Source of the DNA: Planctomyces sp. SH-PL62
GTDB lineage: Bacteria; Planctomycetota; Planctomycetia; Isosphaerales; Isosphaeraceae
DNA: 64,000 nucleotides
Direction of reading: 5' to 3'
Assembly (NCBI RefSeq): GCF_001610895.1
Contig: NZ_CP011273.1
Coordinates: 5,332,001-5,396,000, forward strand
Shown here one piece after another: positions 34,557 to 42,801 of the stretch. The number at the start of each line of letters is the position of its first letter. The first letter of the stretch is position 1. Below the pieces are notes generated by a model. The model saw only the letters and a list, made by a program, of their open reading frames with translations, was not told the DNA's origin and searched no databases. Made by a program: the position numbers and the translations under genes.

Positions 34557-35636
34557 ATGCCCGAGCTTCGGAAGGACCCGATCGTCGGCCGCTGGGTGAT
34601 CATCGCGGACGAGCGGGCCCGCCGCCCGCACGACTTCAAGGCGGCCCAGGCCCCGCTGGTCGGCGCGCAGACCTGCCCGTTCTGCGAGGGTCACGAGGAG
34701 ATGACCCCGCCCGAGATCCTCGCCTATCGGGACTTCGGCAGCCGGCCGAACGGCCCCGGTTGGCGGGTCCGGGTCGTCCCCAACCGCTTCCCCGCACTCA
34801 AGATCGAGGGCGAGCTGGACAAGCGGGGCGACGGCATCTACGACCGGATGGCCGGCGTCGGCGCGCACGAGGTCATCATCGAGAGCCCGCACCACCACGT
34901 CTCCACCGCCTCGCTCCCCGTCGAGAACATCCGCGAGGTCCTCTGGGTCTACCGCGACCGCCTGGTCGACCTGAAGCGCGATCGCCGGCTGGTCCACGGC
35001 ATGCTCTTCAAGAACGTCGGCGAGGGGGGCGGCGCGAGCCTGGAGCACACCCACAGCCAGCTCATCGTCACCCCCATCGTGCCGATCTCGGTCTGGGAGG
35101 AGATGACCGGGGCGCTGGAGTTCTTCAACTACCGGGGCCGCTGCATCTACTGCGACATCGTCCAGCAGGAGACGGCCGCCGAGAAGCGCGTGGTCCTCGA
35201 CACCCCCCACTTCACCGCCTTCTGCCCCTACGCCAGCCGCTTCCCGTTCGAGACCTGGATCGTCCCCAAGACCCACGAGAGCCACTTCGAGAACATCCCC
35301 AAGCCGGCCGTCGACGACCTGGGGCACGTGCTCCATCAGGTCCTCGGCAAGCTGGAGACGGCCCTCGATTCGCCGTCGTACAACTACATCGTGCACACGG
35401 CCCCCTTTGACCATTCCGAGTTGCCGCACTATCATTGGCATATCGAAGTGATCCCCCGACTGACCCGGGTCGCCGGCTTCGAGTGGGGCTCCGGATTCTA
35501 CATCAATCCGGTCCCCCCCGAGCACGCGGCCGCCTTCCTGCGCGAGGTGGAAGTCGCGACGCCCCGCACGGGCGCCGCGGCGCGGGAATGGGTCACGGGG
35601 GGTCGGCCTCAACCGCTCGCGTCGAAGGTCCCCTGA
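34557..35636 (+). CDS. GalT-like nucleotidyltransferase (galactose-1-P uridylyltransferase or ADP-glucose phosphorylase)
   Basis: A 359-residue member of the GalT branch of the HIT superfamily. It begins [25 protein letters not shown]. Metal-ligand cysteine pairs are [14 protein letters not shown] and CIYCDI. The active site reads HTHSQ (His164, His166), replacing the HPHGQ of true GalT; His166 would carry the nucleotidyl group. [14 protein letters not shown] is the C-terminal conserved His segment. The HxHSQ form recalls ADP-glucose phosphorylases more than GalT. Placed among glgA and two GH57 genes, a role in making or breaking ADP- or UDP-glucose is likely. No galK or galE is nearby. Confidence 0.8.
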   Translation: MPELRKDPIVGRWVIIADERARRPHDFKAAQAPLVGAQTCPFCEGHEEMTPPEILAYRDFGSRPNGPGWRVRVVPNRFPALKIEGELDKRGDGIYDRMAGVGAHEVIIESPHHHVSTASLPVENIREVLWVYRDRLVDLKRDRRLVHGMLFKNVGEGGGASLEHTHSQLIVTPIVPISVWEEMTGALEFFNYRGRCIYCDIVQQETAAEKRVVLDTPHFTAFCPYASRFPFETWIVPKTHESHFENIPKPAVDDLGHVLHQVLGKLETALDSPSYNYIVHTAPFDHSELPHYHWHIEVIPRLTRVAGFEWGSGFYINPVPPEHAAAFLREVEVATPRTGAAAREWVTGGRPQPLASKVP

Positions 35637-35643
35637 CCGACAG

Positions 35644-35659
35644 GGATCGACGTCGATCC
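35644..35659. promoter_or_regulatory. Perfect 16-bp palindrome
   Basis: GGATCGACGTCGATCC is a perfect palindrome eight bases after the GalT-like stop, in a 216-base gap before the second GH57 gene. It may be an operator or chance in GC-rich DNA. Confidence 0.25.
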
Positions 35660-35852
35660 GTGGCCTCTTTGGGACGCGCGATGGACCCCTCGGCCGGCCG
35701 TTTCGCCCTGCCCCCCGGCGCGCCCCCAGGCCATCCTCCACCCCCGACGCGACGCGCGTCGCATCCCCCGCGACCGCCCCAGCTTCACGCCCCTCGACGA
35801 CCCGGCGGACGCCGGCGGCGTCGGGGGGCTCCGTCTTCCACGAGGCCGTTCC

Positions 35853-38045
35853 ATGTCGAACCTGCGCCTGATCCTCGCGCTGCACAACCATCAGCCCGTG
35901 GGGAACTTCGAAGCCGTCTTCGAGACCGCCTACCGCGACAGCTATCTGCCGTTCCTGGAGGTGCTGGAGCGGCATCCCGAGATCGCCTTCGCGCTGCACA
36001 CCTCCGGGCCGCTGCTGGAGTGGCTGGTCGACCAGAAGCCCGACTACGTGGCGCGGGTGCGGGGGCTGGTGGAGGCCGGCCGCGTCGAGATCCTCGGCGG
36101 CGGCTACTTCGAACCGATCATGACGATGATCCCCCACGTCGACCGGGTGGGCCAGATCCGCGCGTTCACGGAGTATCTCGAAGAGGTCTTCGGCGCCAGG
36201 GTCCGGGGGATGTGGACGCCGGAGCGGGTCTGGGAGCAGCACCTGGTCTCGGCCTTCGCCGAGGCCGGCGTCGAGTACACCATCCTCGACGACTTCCATT
36301 TCGAACGCGCCGGGGTCTCCGGCGACGACCTGTTCGGCTACTACCTCACCGAGGACGAGGGGAGGCTCCTGAAGGTCTTCCCCGGCTCCGAGACGCTCCG
36401 CTACACGATCCCGTTCCAGGAACCCCACGCGACCTACGAGTTCCTCCGAGGCCTGGCCGCGCGGCGCCCCGGCGCGACGGTCGTCTTCGCCGACGACGGC
36501 GAGAAGTTCGGCTCCTGGCCCGAGACGCACGAACACGTCTACAAGCGAGGCTGGCTGAATCGGTTCTGCGACATGATCGTCGGCAACCGCGACTGGCTGG
36601 GCTCCACGACCTTCGGCCGCACGGTCGACGCCACGCTCCCCCTGGGCAAGCTCTACATCGCCGACGGCTCCTATCGCGAGATGACCGAGTGGGCCCTCCC
36701 GCCGGCCGGCCATCGGGCCTACGAACAGGCGGCCCGGTCGGTCCGCCAGCACGACCGCTCGGCCGAGATCAAGCCCTTCTTCCGCGCCGGCGGCTTCTGG
36801 CGGAACTTCAAGGCCCGCTACCCCGAGAGCGACGAGATGTACGCCCGGATGCTCGGCCTGTCGAAACGGCTCGCCGCGCTCGCCGCCCGTCCCGACGTCG
36901 ACCCCGACTACCTGGAGGCCGCCCGCCGCGAGCTGCACCGAGGCCAGTGCAACTGCCCCTACTGGCACGGCGCGTTCGGCGGGCTCTACCTGCCCCACCT
37001 GCGGGGCGCGATCTACCAGGCCCTCATCGCCTGCCACGACGCGCTCGACGAGGCCGAGGGCCGGGACGGGCCCCGAGTCTCGCTGGAGGTCGGCGACTTC
37101 AACCTCGACGCCCGCCAGGAGGTCCGCATCGAGAACGACCGCCTGATCGCCTTCGTCCGCCCGGCGCAAGGAGGGCATCTCTACGAGCTGGACGTCCGCA
37201 AGGCCGGCGTCAACGTCCTGGCCACCCTCGACCGCCGTCCCGAGGCCTATCACCAGACGATCCTCGACGTCATCCGCGCCCGAGGCTCCGCCGAGCAGGG
37301 CGCGACGTCCTTCGGCGGCGAGGATCGCGTCGTCCTGAAGCAAGACAACCTCGACGACCTGATCGTTTACGACGACCACCCCCGCAAGGCCCTCGTCGAC
37401 CACTTCTACCCGCTCGACGTCTCCCTCGACGACCTGATCGCCTGCCGAAACGTCGAGCGCGGGGACTTCGTCACGGGCGCCTACCTCACCCGGGTCCGCG
37501 GCGACGACGCCCGAGCGGCCGTGGTGATGGAACGCCCCGGGCTCGCCGACGGCCATCCGGTGCGGATCCGCAAGTCCATCGAGGCCGCGGCCGGCTCGCC
37601 GGCGCTCGTGATCCGCTACGAGATCGAGGACCTTCCCCCCGACGCCTGCCTCCACTTCGCCGTGGAGATCAACCTCGCGGGCATGGCCGGACGGGCCGAC
37701 GACCGCTACTACTCGGGCCTCTCCGGCGAACGCCTGGGGACCCTCGATTCCCGCATCGACCGGCCCCACATGGAGGGGCTGAGCCTCACCGATGAGTGGC
37801 TCGACCTGGTCGCCGACCTGACCTGGACGAAGCCCTGCGGCCTCTGGTGCTTCCCGATCGAGACGGTCAGCCAGAGCGAGGGCGGCTTCGAGGGGGTCTA
37901 CCAGTCGTCGGCCGTGATCCCCCACTGGCACGTCGTCGGCGACGAGGCGGGCCGCTGGGAGGTCGCGATCCGCATGTCGTTCGACTCGCGGAAGCCGGCG
38001 GCCGATCCCTCCCCCCGACATCGGGCGAGCCTGGCCGAGGTCTGA
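35853..38045 (+). CDS. GH57 4-alpha-glucanotransferase with DUF1925/DUF1926 domains
   Basis: A 730-residue protein like the Thermococcus 4-alpha-glucanotransferase. The N-terminal GH57 barrel opens with LRLILALHNHQPVGNFE. The nucleophile is Glu124 (GMWTPERVWEQ) and the acid/base Asp214 or Asp215 (VVFADDGEKFGSWPE), close to Glu123/Asp214 of the Thermococcus litoralis enzyme. ADGSYREMTEWALP is subgroup specific. A middle helical DUF1925 segment (about 290-375) has GQCNCPYWHGAFGGLYLPHLR, and the C-terminal beta-sandwich DUF1926 covers about 410-730. It disproportionates or trims alpha-1,4-glucans. No export signal is seen. It probably completes the glucan cluster begun by glgA. Confidence 0.9.
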   Translation: MSNLRLILALHNHQPVGNFEAVFETAYRDSYLPFLEVLERHPEIAFALHTSGPLLEWLVDQKPDYVARVRGLVEAGRVEILGGGYFEPIMTMIPHVDRVGQIRAFTEYLEEVFGARVRGMWTPERVWEQHLVSAFAEAGVEYTILDDFHFERAGVSGDDLFGYYLTEDEGRLLKVFPGSETLRYTIPFQEPHATYEFLRGLAARRPGATVVFADDGEKFGSWPETHEHVYKRGWLNRFCDMIVGNRDWLGSTTFGRTVDATLPLGKLYIADGSYREMTEWALPPAGHRAYEQAARSVRQHDRSAEIKPFFRAGGFWRNFKARYPESDEMYARMLGLSKRLAALAARPDVDPDYLEAARRELHRGQCNCPYWHGAFGGLYLPHLRGAIYQALIACHDALDEAEGRDGPRVSLEVGDFNLDARQEVRIENDRLIAFVRPAQGGHLYELDVRKAGVNVLATLDRRPEAYHQTILDVIRARGSAEQGATSFGGEDRVVLKQDNLDDLIVYDDHPRKALVDHFYPLDVSLDDLIACRNVERGDFVTGAYLTRVRGDDARAAVVMERPGLADGHPVRIRKSIEAAAGSPALVIRYEIEDLPPDACLHFAVEINLAGMAGRADDRYYSGLSGERLGTLDSRIDRPHMEGLSLTDEWLDLVADLTWTKPCGLWCFPIETVSQSEGGFEGVYQSSAVIPHWHVVGDEAGRWEVAIRMSFDSRKPAADPSPRHRASLAEV

Positions 38046-38076
38046 CACGAATCGGCAGCGGGACGAGGAGCGTGGC

Positions 38077-39011
38077 ATGTTCTGGCCGTTCCGCCGACGA
38101 CCGACCCCCGAGCCCCCGCCCGCCCGACGATCGACGCCGCGGCCGTCGTCCGCCGCGCGCGTCGACTCCGATTCCGCGTCCGCCCCCAGGCCCTGCTCCA
38201 GCTCGCCGGGGCCTACCACGGCGCGAGGCCCGGCGAGGGCCTGACCTTCGCCGAGCTTCACGCTTATGAGCCGGGCGACGACGTGCGGCACCTGGACTGG
38301 AACGTCACCGCCCGCCAGGGCCGACCGTTCGTCCGCCGCTACGTCGAGGAGCGTTCGTTCGTCCTCTGGATCGTGGTCGACGCCTCGGCCAGCATGCGGT
38401 TCGGCCGCGAGGGTTGCACCAAGGCCGACCGCGCCGCCCAGGCCGCGGCGCTGCTGGCGACGGCCGCCGTCCACAACGGCGACCGCGTCGGCCTCCTGAT
38501 CGTCAGCGACCGCGTCGAGCTGGAAATCCCGGCCGGGGGCGGCGTCTGCCATCTCTCGCGGGTCGTCCGCGCGCTGGTGGCGACGCCGACCACCTCGCGC
38601 GCGACCCGGCTCCAGGCCGGCCTGCCGCGCCTTCGCCGGGCCTCGCGGCGGGCCATGCTCGTGGTCCTCGGCGATTTCCAGCCCGATGAGCCGGTCGGCG
38701 CCTGGCGAGAAGCCGGACGACGGCACGACGTGGTGGCCCTGCGGCTCGTCGACCCCCTGGAGGAGCGGCTCCCCGACGTCGGCCTCCTCGCCGTGCGCGA
38801 CGCCGAGGGGGACGGACGCTTCCTCCTCGACTCGCACCGCAAACGCCGACGCGCCGCCTACGCTCGACGCGCCGAGGATCGCCGGCGAGAATTCGTGCGA
38901 TGGTGCGGGGCCGCGGCCGTCGAAGGCCACGACCTGTCGACCGAGACCGATCCCCTCCAGACCCTGATGCAGGTCTTCGAACGCCGCGCCTCGCGCCGAG
39001 GCCGTTCATGA
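38077..39011 (+). CDS. DUF58 protein with vWA-like fold (reading frame broken by an apparent one-base indel)
   Basis: A DUF58/YeaD-like protein, about 311 residues if one base is restored. The ATG at 38077 has a GAGGAG site six bases upstream and encodes MFWPFRRRPTPEPP. The conserved body (TIDAAAVVRRARRLRF, GLTFAELHAYEPGDDVRHLDWN, FVLWIVVDASASMRFG) is in the -1 frame from about 38118. The switch falls in a C-run-rich stretch (38105-38126), so a missing base is likely. WIVVDASASM is the MIDAS-like motif of the vWA fold. Family members neighbour MoxR ATPases; none is seen here. The stop overlaps the next gene as ATGA. Confidence 0.75.
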
Positions 39012-39556
39012 GCCTCCAGGCGGGCGCCCCCCCCGACCCGACGACCGGTGCGACGGGACTCGTCCCCCCCCGCCCGAACCTCGGCCCCGAGCCCTGGCGC
39101 GACGAGAACGCTCCGACCTCCCCGCTGGCCTGGATCGCGACGGCGACGGTCGCGGCCCTGCTCGTCGCGTGGATCATGCGGCGGCGAAGGCGCGGGGCCG
39201 GTTCCATCGCGACGGCCTCGTCCGCCGAGGTCGACGACTCGCCGGAGGGCCGACTCGTCGCGCTCGGCGATCGTCTCCGCGCCGTGCTAGCCTCGCGGCT
39301 CGGCCCCTCGCTCCGAGCGAGGACCACGGAGGAGATCGCGGGCGATCCCCGGTTGGCGGAACGACTCGACGGCGAGGATCTGGACCGACTGGTCGCGATC
39401 CTGGGCGCGGGCGACCGCGTGAAGTTCGCGCGGCGGGGCGTCGCCGAGGGCCTCCTCGAACGCCTCCCCGAATGGACCGCGTGGGCGGGCTCGCTCGACG
39501 GCCGCCTCGCCTCGACGCCGGGATCGGGAGGAAAGCGTCAGCCGCCGTCGCCGTGA
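39008..39556 (+). CDS. Single-pass membrane protein linked to DUF58
   Basis: A 182-residue protein whose ATG overlaps the DUF58 stop. A proline-rich N-terminus precedes one membrane helix (about 38-57) and a basic RRRRR stop-transfer. A cytoplasmic helical domain follows, with GRLVALGDRLRAVLASRLGPSLRARTTEEIAGD and LVAILGAGDRVKFARR. That pattern (a regular helix, T-x-E-E-I, then D-x-x-K-F) is like the DUF4381/BatA-neighbour proteins of DUF58 loci, where a small helical membrane protein follows the vWA-like protein. The specific family is not certain. It converges with and overlaps the next gene's end by 19 bases. Confidence 0.65.
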   Translation: MSLQAGAPPDPTTGATGLVPPRPNLGPEPWRDENAPTSPLAWIATATVAALLVAWIMRRRRRGAGSIATASSAEVDDSPEGRLVALGDRLRAVLASRLGPSLRARTTEEIAGDPRLAERLDGEDLDRLVAILGAGDRVKFARRGVAEGLLERLPEWTAWAGSLDGRLASTPGSGGKRQPPSP

Positions 39557-40581
39557 ATCTCGCCCCGGCCGAACCGCACGGCGACGTCCGCCCGCTCGGG
39601 CCGATCCGCGGCGGTCCGCACGCGGAATCGCCAGGTCAGGGTCGGCCCCAGGCGCGACGAGGGGACCGGCTCGCTGACCAGGACCACGTCCTCCGACTCC
39701 CCCGGCGCGATGGCCGGGAACGTCTGCTCGTCCATCGTCCACTCGGTCCGCGGCCCGAGGGTGAACAGGCCGAGGCGCGCGCCCGGAGGGGACTCGATCG
39801 CGAACGCCTCGCCGTCGAGGAGATCCGCGACGTCGAGCGGCTGGAGCGACTCGCCGGACGATAGGTTCTTCAGGCGGAGCGTCAGGACCAGGCAGTCGTC
39901 GTGGTCCCGGACCAGCCGCTCCTCGCCCAGGTCCCGCGAGATCCGCACGCTTCTGTGCAGGACCACCAGCGGGAGGATCTCCAGGTCGTCGACCACGATC
40001 GCCTCTCCCAGCGCGGTCGTCCGGGCGGCGGGGACGCCCGGCAAGTCCGAGACGGGGGGCGGCGGTTCGACGGCCCTCCTCCGAGACGCCGGGGCCTCCC
40101 GGCTCGTCGCGGCGGGGGCGGGGCCCCTGGGGATCGTCTTCCCGGTCCACAGGACCCAGATCAGGGCCAGCGTGACCGCGCTGGCGTAGCTTCGGAGGAG
40201 CACGCCCGACCACGAGTAGGCGGCGGCGTCCGCGCCGTCCGTCGACCCGCCGGCGGTCGCAAAGCGAACGACCGGCGCGGCGGTCTCGACGCCGATGTCC
40301 ACGCGGTCGGACGAGCGGCCCCGCGACGTCCCCTCGGCCGCTTGCTCGCGTGCGATCCGCGCCAGGTCCCAGGAACTCGCCCCTCCCAGCATCGGGTCGG
40401 GCTCCGGCTCGGTCATCGCCGACGACAGCATCACGCTGATCTCGTCGCTGGTGGGCGTCGGCGGCGGGCCGGTCGACGGACGGCCGGCGCGCGGCTTCTT
40501 CTTCGGGGCCGGCGGGACGTCGGGATCGTCCGACCGCGAGCGGGGTTCGTCGGGTGACGAGGAGGAATGGCGAGGGCTCAT
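39538..40581 (-). CDS. Membrane-anchored protein with extracytoplasmic beta domain, unknown function
   Basis: A 347-residue protein. The N-terminal ~120 residues are P/S/D-rich and disordered-looking, with a central SSWDLARIAREQA helix. One membrane helix follows at about 126-147 (AVTLALIWVLWTG). The ~190-residue C-terminal region is a beta-sandwich-like domain: ILPLVVLHRSVRI, DDCLVLTLRLKNLSS, LQPLDVADLL, and WRFRVRTA near the end. I do not recognise a named family. The start MSPRHSSSSPDEP lacks a strong ribosome binding site. It lies between the DUF58 set (convergent) and the SAM hydrolase on the same strand, 38 bases downstream of it. Confidence 0.6.
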   Translation of the reverse strand: MSPRHSSSSPDEPRSRSDDPDVPPAPKKKPRAGRPSTGPPPTPTSDEISVMLSSAMTEPEPDPMLGGASSWDLARIAREQAAEGTSRGRSSDRVDIGVETAAPVVRFATAGGSTDGADAAAYSWSGVLLRSYASAVTLALIWVLWTGKTIPRGPAPAATSREAPASRRRAVEPPPPVSDLPGVPAARTTALGEAIVVDDLEILPLVVLHRSVRISRDLGEERLVRDHDDCLVLTLRLKNLSSGESLQPLDVADLLDGEAFAIESPPGARLGLFTLGPRTEWTMDEQTFPAIAPGESEDVVLVSEPVPSSRLGPTLTWRFRVRTAADRPERADVAVRFGRGEIHGDGG

Positions 40582-40619
40582 GGTGGAGATTCCGGGGGAC
40601 GAAACGGTCGCGACGGACG

Positions 40620-41411
40620 TCAGGTCTTCGGCCGCAGCCAGACGGTCGTGCCCGGGCCCGCCGACAGGAGCCGGCCCGCATCGCCGTTCACGACGGCCAC
40701 TTCCAGCCAGCCGCCGCTGCCGATCAGCGCGATCAGCGAGCCGGAGGCGCTCTCGGCGTAGGTCCTCCCCACCCCGTCGATCCGGCGGCCGCCGACCTCG
40801 ACGGTCCAGGAGCCCGCCGGTCGGGCCGCCATCTGGTCCTCCTTGATATTCGTGATCAGGTTGCCGAACGCGTCCTTGAAGATCACCTCGCCGATGCAGA
40901 CCTGACCGTCGGCCGACGCCTCGAAGTTGCGAATCGTGATGAAACGGGACGTGGCCGCCCCCAGCTCGCCCGGATCGCCCCCCTTCATCAGATGCGCGGC
41001 GGCCGGGGCCAGGACGTCCCGGCCGTGGAAGGTCGGCGAGACCTGGCGGCGGGCGAGTCCCGGATTGCTGATCTCCCAGGCCCCCTCGATCTCGTGCGTG
41101 CGGGCGACCCCCGTGATCAGGCCGTTGTCCGGGAGGGTGAACCACTGGCCCGCGGCCTTGATCGCCAGCAGCCTCCGCGCGGTCCCCACCCCGGGGTCGA
41201 CGACGGCGAGGTGGACCGTGTCGGGCGGGAAGGCGTCGACGATCGCCGAGAGGACGAACGCCCCTTCGAGCACGTTCTGGGGGGCGATCGCATGGCAGAC
41301 GTCGACCAGCGTCACGCCCGGCGCCAGCCCGAGCATGATCCCTTTCATCGCCGCGACGTACGGCCCTTCCGGCCCGAAGTCGGTCGTGAGGGTGACGATT
41401 CCCGGTTTCAT
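40620..41411 (-). CDS. S-adenosyl-L-methionine hydrolase (hydroxide adenosyltransferase, DUF62)
   Basis: A 263-residue DUF62/fluorinase-superfamily protein. It begins IVTLTTDFGPEGPYVAAMKG. The Asp-Arg-His set of hydroxide adenosyltransferases is present: Asp72 and Arg79 in VDPGVGTARR and His129 in TFHGRDVLAP. DNGL at 95-98 binds SAM, and the C-terminal barrel follows from about residue 160. These enzymes cleave SAM to adenosine and methionine with water; halogenases of the fold lack this triad. Its cellular purpose is unclear. queF lies 76 bases downstream on the same strand. Confidence 0.88.
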   Translation of the reverse strand: MKPGIVTLTTDFGPEGPYVAAMKGIMLGLAPGVTLVDVCHAIAPQNVLEGAFVLSAIVDAFPPDTVHLAVVDPGVGTARRLLAIKAAGQWFTLPDNGLITGVARTHEIEGAWEISNPGLARRQVSPTFHGRDVLAPAAAHLMKGGDPGELGAATSRFITIRNFEASADGQVCIGEVIFKDAFGNLITNIKEDQMAARPAGSWTVEVGGRRIDGVGRTYAESASGSLIALIGSGGWLEVAVVNGDAGRLLSAGPGTTVWLRPKT

Positions 41412-41487
41412 GGGGCCTCCCCTGATCGACCCGTCCCCCTGGCTTCCGCCACGTCCTGGAAGCGATCGGGGGGCGGCCCGGAGCCGG

Positions 41488-41838
41488 TCAAGCGCGACCG
41501 GCCTGGTGCGTCGCCGTGATCTTCGAGGTCATACCCCCTCGCGGGTTGAAGTGGCCGACGACCGTCATCCGCCGGGGGCGGCAGGCCGCGACCAGGTCGT
41601 CGAGTATCGTGTTGATCGAATGCTCGTAGAAGATGCCCCGGTTGCGGAAGTCGAACAGGTAGAGCTTGAAGCTCTTGAGTTCCAGGCAGGTTTCCGCCGG
41701 GACGTAGGTGACGACGATCGTGCCGAAGTCGGGCTGGCCGGTCTTGGGACAGACGGCCGTGAACTCCGGGAAGGTGATCTCGATCTCGTATTCGCGATCC
41801 GGGAACTGGTTGGGGAACGTCTCCACCGCGCCTGCCAT
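41488..41838 (-). CDS. queF: NADPH-dependent 7-cyano-7-deazaguanine reductase QueF, unimodular type
   Basis: A 116-residue T-fold enzyme reducing preQ0 to preQ1 in queuosine synthesis. The nucleophile Cys30 and general acid Asp37 are in VCPKTGQPDFGT. ELKSFKLYLFDFRNRG is the QueF signature, and YEHSIN carries the substrate-side Glu-His. The short length is the YkvM-like (Bacillus) form rather than the two-domain E. coli form. No queC, queD or queE is near, so the pathway is scattered. Confidence 0.93.
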   Translation of the reverse strand: MAGAVETFPNQFPDREYEIEITFPEFTAVCPKTGQPDFGTIVVTYVPAETCLELKSFKLYLFDFRNRGIFYEHSINTILDDLVAACRPRRMTVVGHFNPRGGMTSKITATHQAGRA

Positions 41839-42296
41839 GTCGGTCGGGCCCTCTCGTCGGGATCGTTCGGAGTGATGCGTGCAGGCCGACGTACGCCGCG
41901 ACGATCGTCGCCGATCGGGCCCACCCTTCTATTGTAGGCCGCCTCGGCGGCGATTCGTAGCCGGCACCGGGTCGGAGTCCGGGGTGTCGGGGAGGAATTT
42001 CGCGCGGCGGGCGGACGGCGGATCATGGTATGATCACGCCGGCTGGATCGGCCTTGGTCGCGGAACTCCGCCCCTTCGGACGAGGCGTCGCCGGACGTCG
42101 CGGCTTTTCATTGGTGGCCTCTTGATTCCTCGACGTTTTTTGCTAAATGTGTTGGTAACGCAGGTTTCTGGCCTCCCCGACCCGACTGCGCGACTCGCGC
42201 CGGCGTCGGACGGCTTCGCGTGCGGGACCGACCCGATCGCATCCCAGTAAACCCGAATGATTTGGTGCGGTTCCCGTCCCCGACAGGAGTTCCCCG
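41839..42296. other. Divergent intergenic region between queF and STAS gene
   Basis: The 458 bases carry no visible gene. A TG-extended -10-like element, TGGTATGAT, lies at 42026-42034 on the plus strand. An AT-richer stretch (GTTTTTTGCTAAATG) lies around 42137-42151. I cannot assign either to a start with confidence. No tRNA-like fold is apparent. Confidence 0.4.
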
Positions 42297-42656
42297 ATGT
42301 CGCAAGGCCCTCGCCGTCTCCTCCGCCTCGAAACCGTCGATGGAGTGACCGTCGTCAGCTTCGTCGACACCAAGATCGTGACCGAAGAACAGATTCAGGA
42401 AGTTGGCGAACAGCTTTACAGCCTGGTCGAGGACGAAGGCCACAAGAGCCTGCTGCTGAACTTCGGCAACGTCCAGTATCTCTCCAGCGCCGCGCTGGGC
42501 AAGCTGATCAACCTCAAGAAGAAGGTCTCGGCGGTCAAGGGCAAGCTCAAGCTCTGCTGCATCCACCCCGACCTCCTCGAGGTTTTCCGCATCACCCGCC
42601 TGGATCAGGTCTTCGAGATCTTCCCGGAGGAGCAGACGGCCCTCGACAAGTTCTGA
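42297..42656 (+). CDS. STAS-domain anti-anti-sigma factor
   Basis: A 119-residue STAS protein of the SpoIIAA/RsbV type. RLETVDGVTVVSFVDTKI is the first strand pair. LLLNFGNVQYLSSAALGKLINL contains the usual phosphorylation serine, here S-S-A-A in YLSSAALG. VFRITRLDQVFEIFPEE is the C-terminal helix. These proteins bind and free sigma factors from kinase anti-sigma factors when unphosphorylated. No partner kinase or phosphatase is in the window. CAGGAG precedes the ATG. Confidence 0.9.
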   Translation: MSQGPRRLLRLETVDGVTVVSFVDTKIVTEEQIQEVGEQLYSLVEDEGHKSLLLNFGNVQYLSSAALGKLINLKKKVSAVKGKLKLCCIHPDLLEVFRITRLDQVFEIFPEEQTALDKF

Positions 42657-42801
42657 ACCGGCCCCTGGGGCCGCCCGAGTTCGCGTACGACGCCCCCCGC
42701 GCTGGGACGGGGGTCGCCCACCCGATCGCGGGCCTTTTCGGCGTGGCGGTCTCGCACCCCCCTCGAGGGACGCGGGCCGCTTTTTCGTTGGTGGAGCGTA
42801 G

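Noticed and set aside
34365-38930. A 1521-codon open frame on the minus strand
   Set aside because: It runs antisense to the GH57, GalT-like and DUF58 genes, whose motifs are intact. Its content is a compositional shadow.
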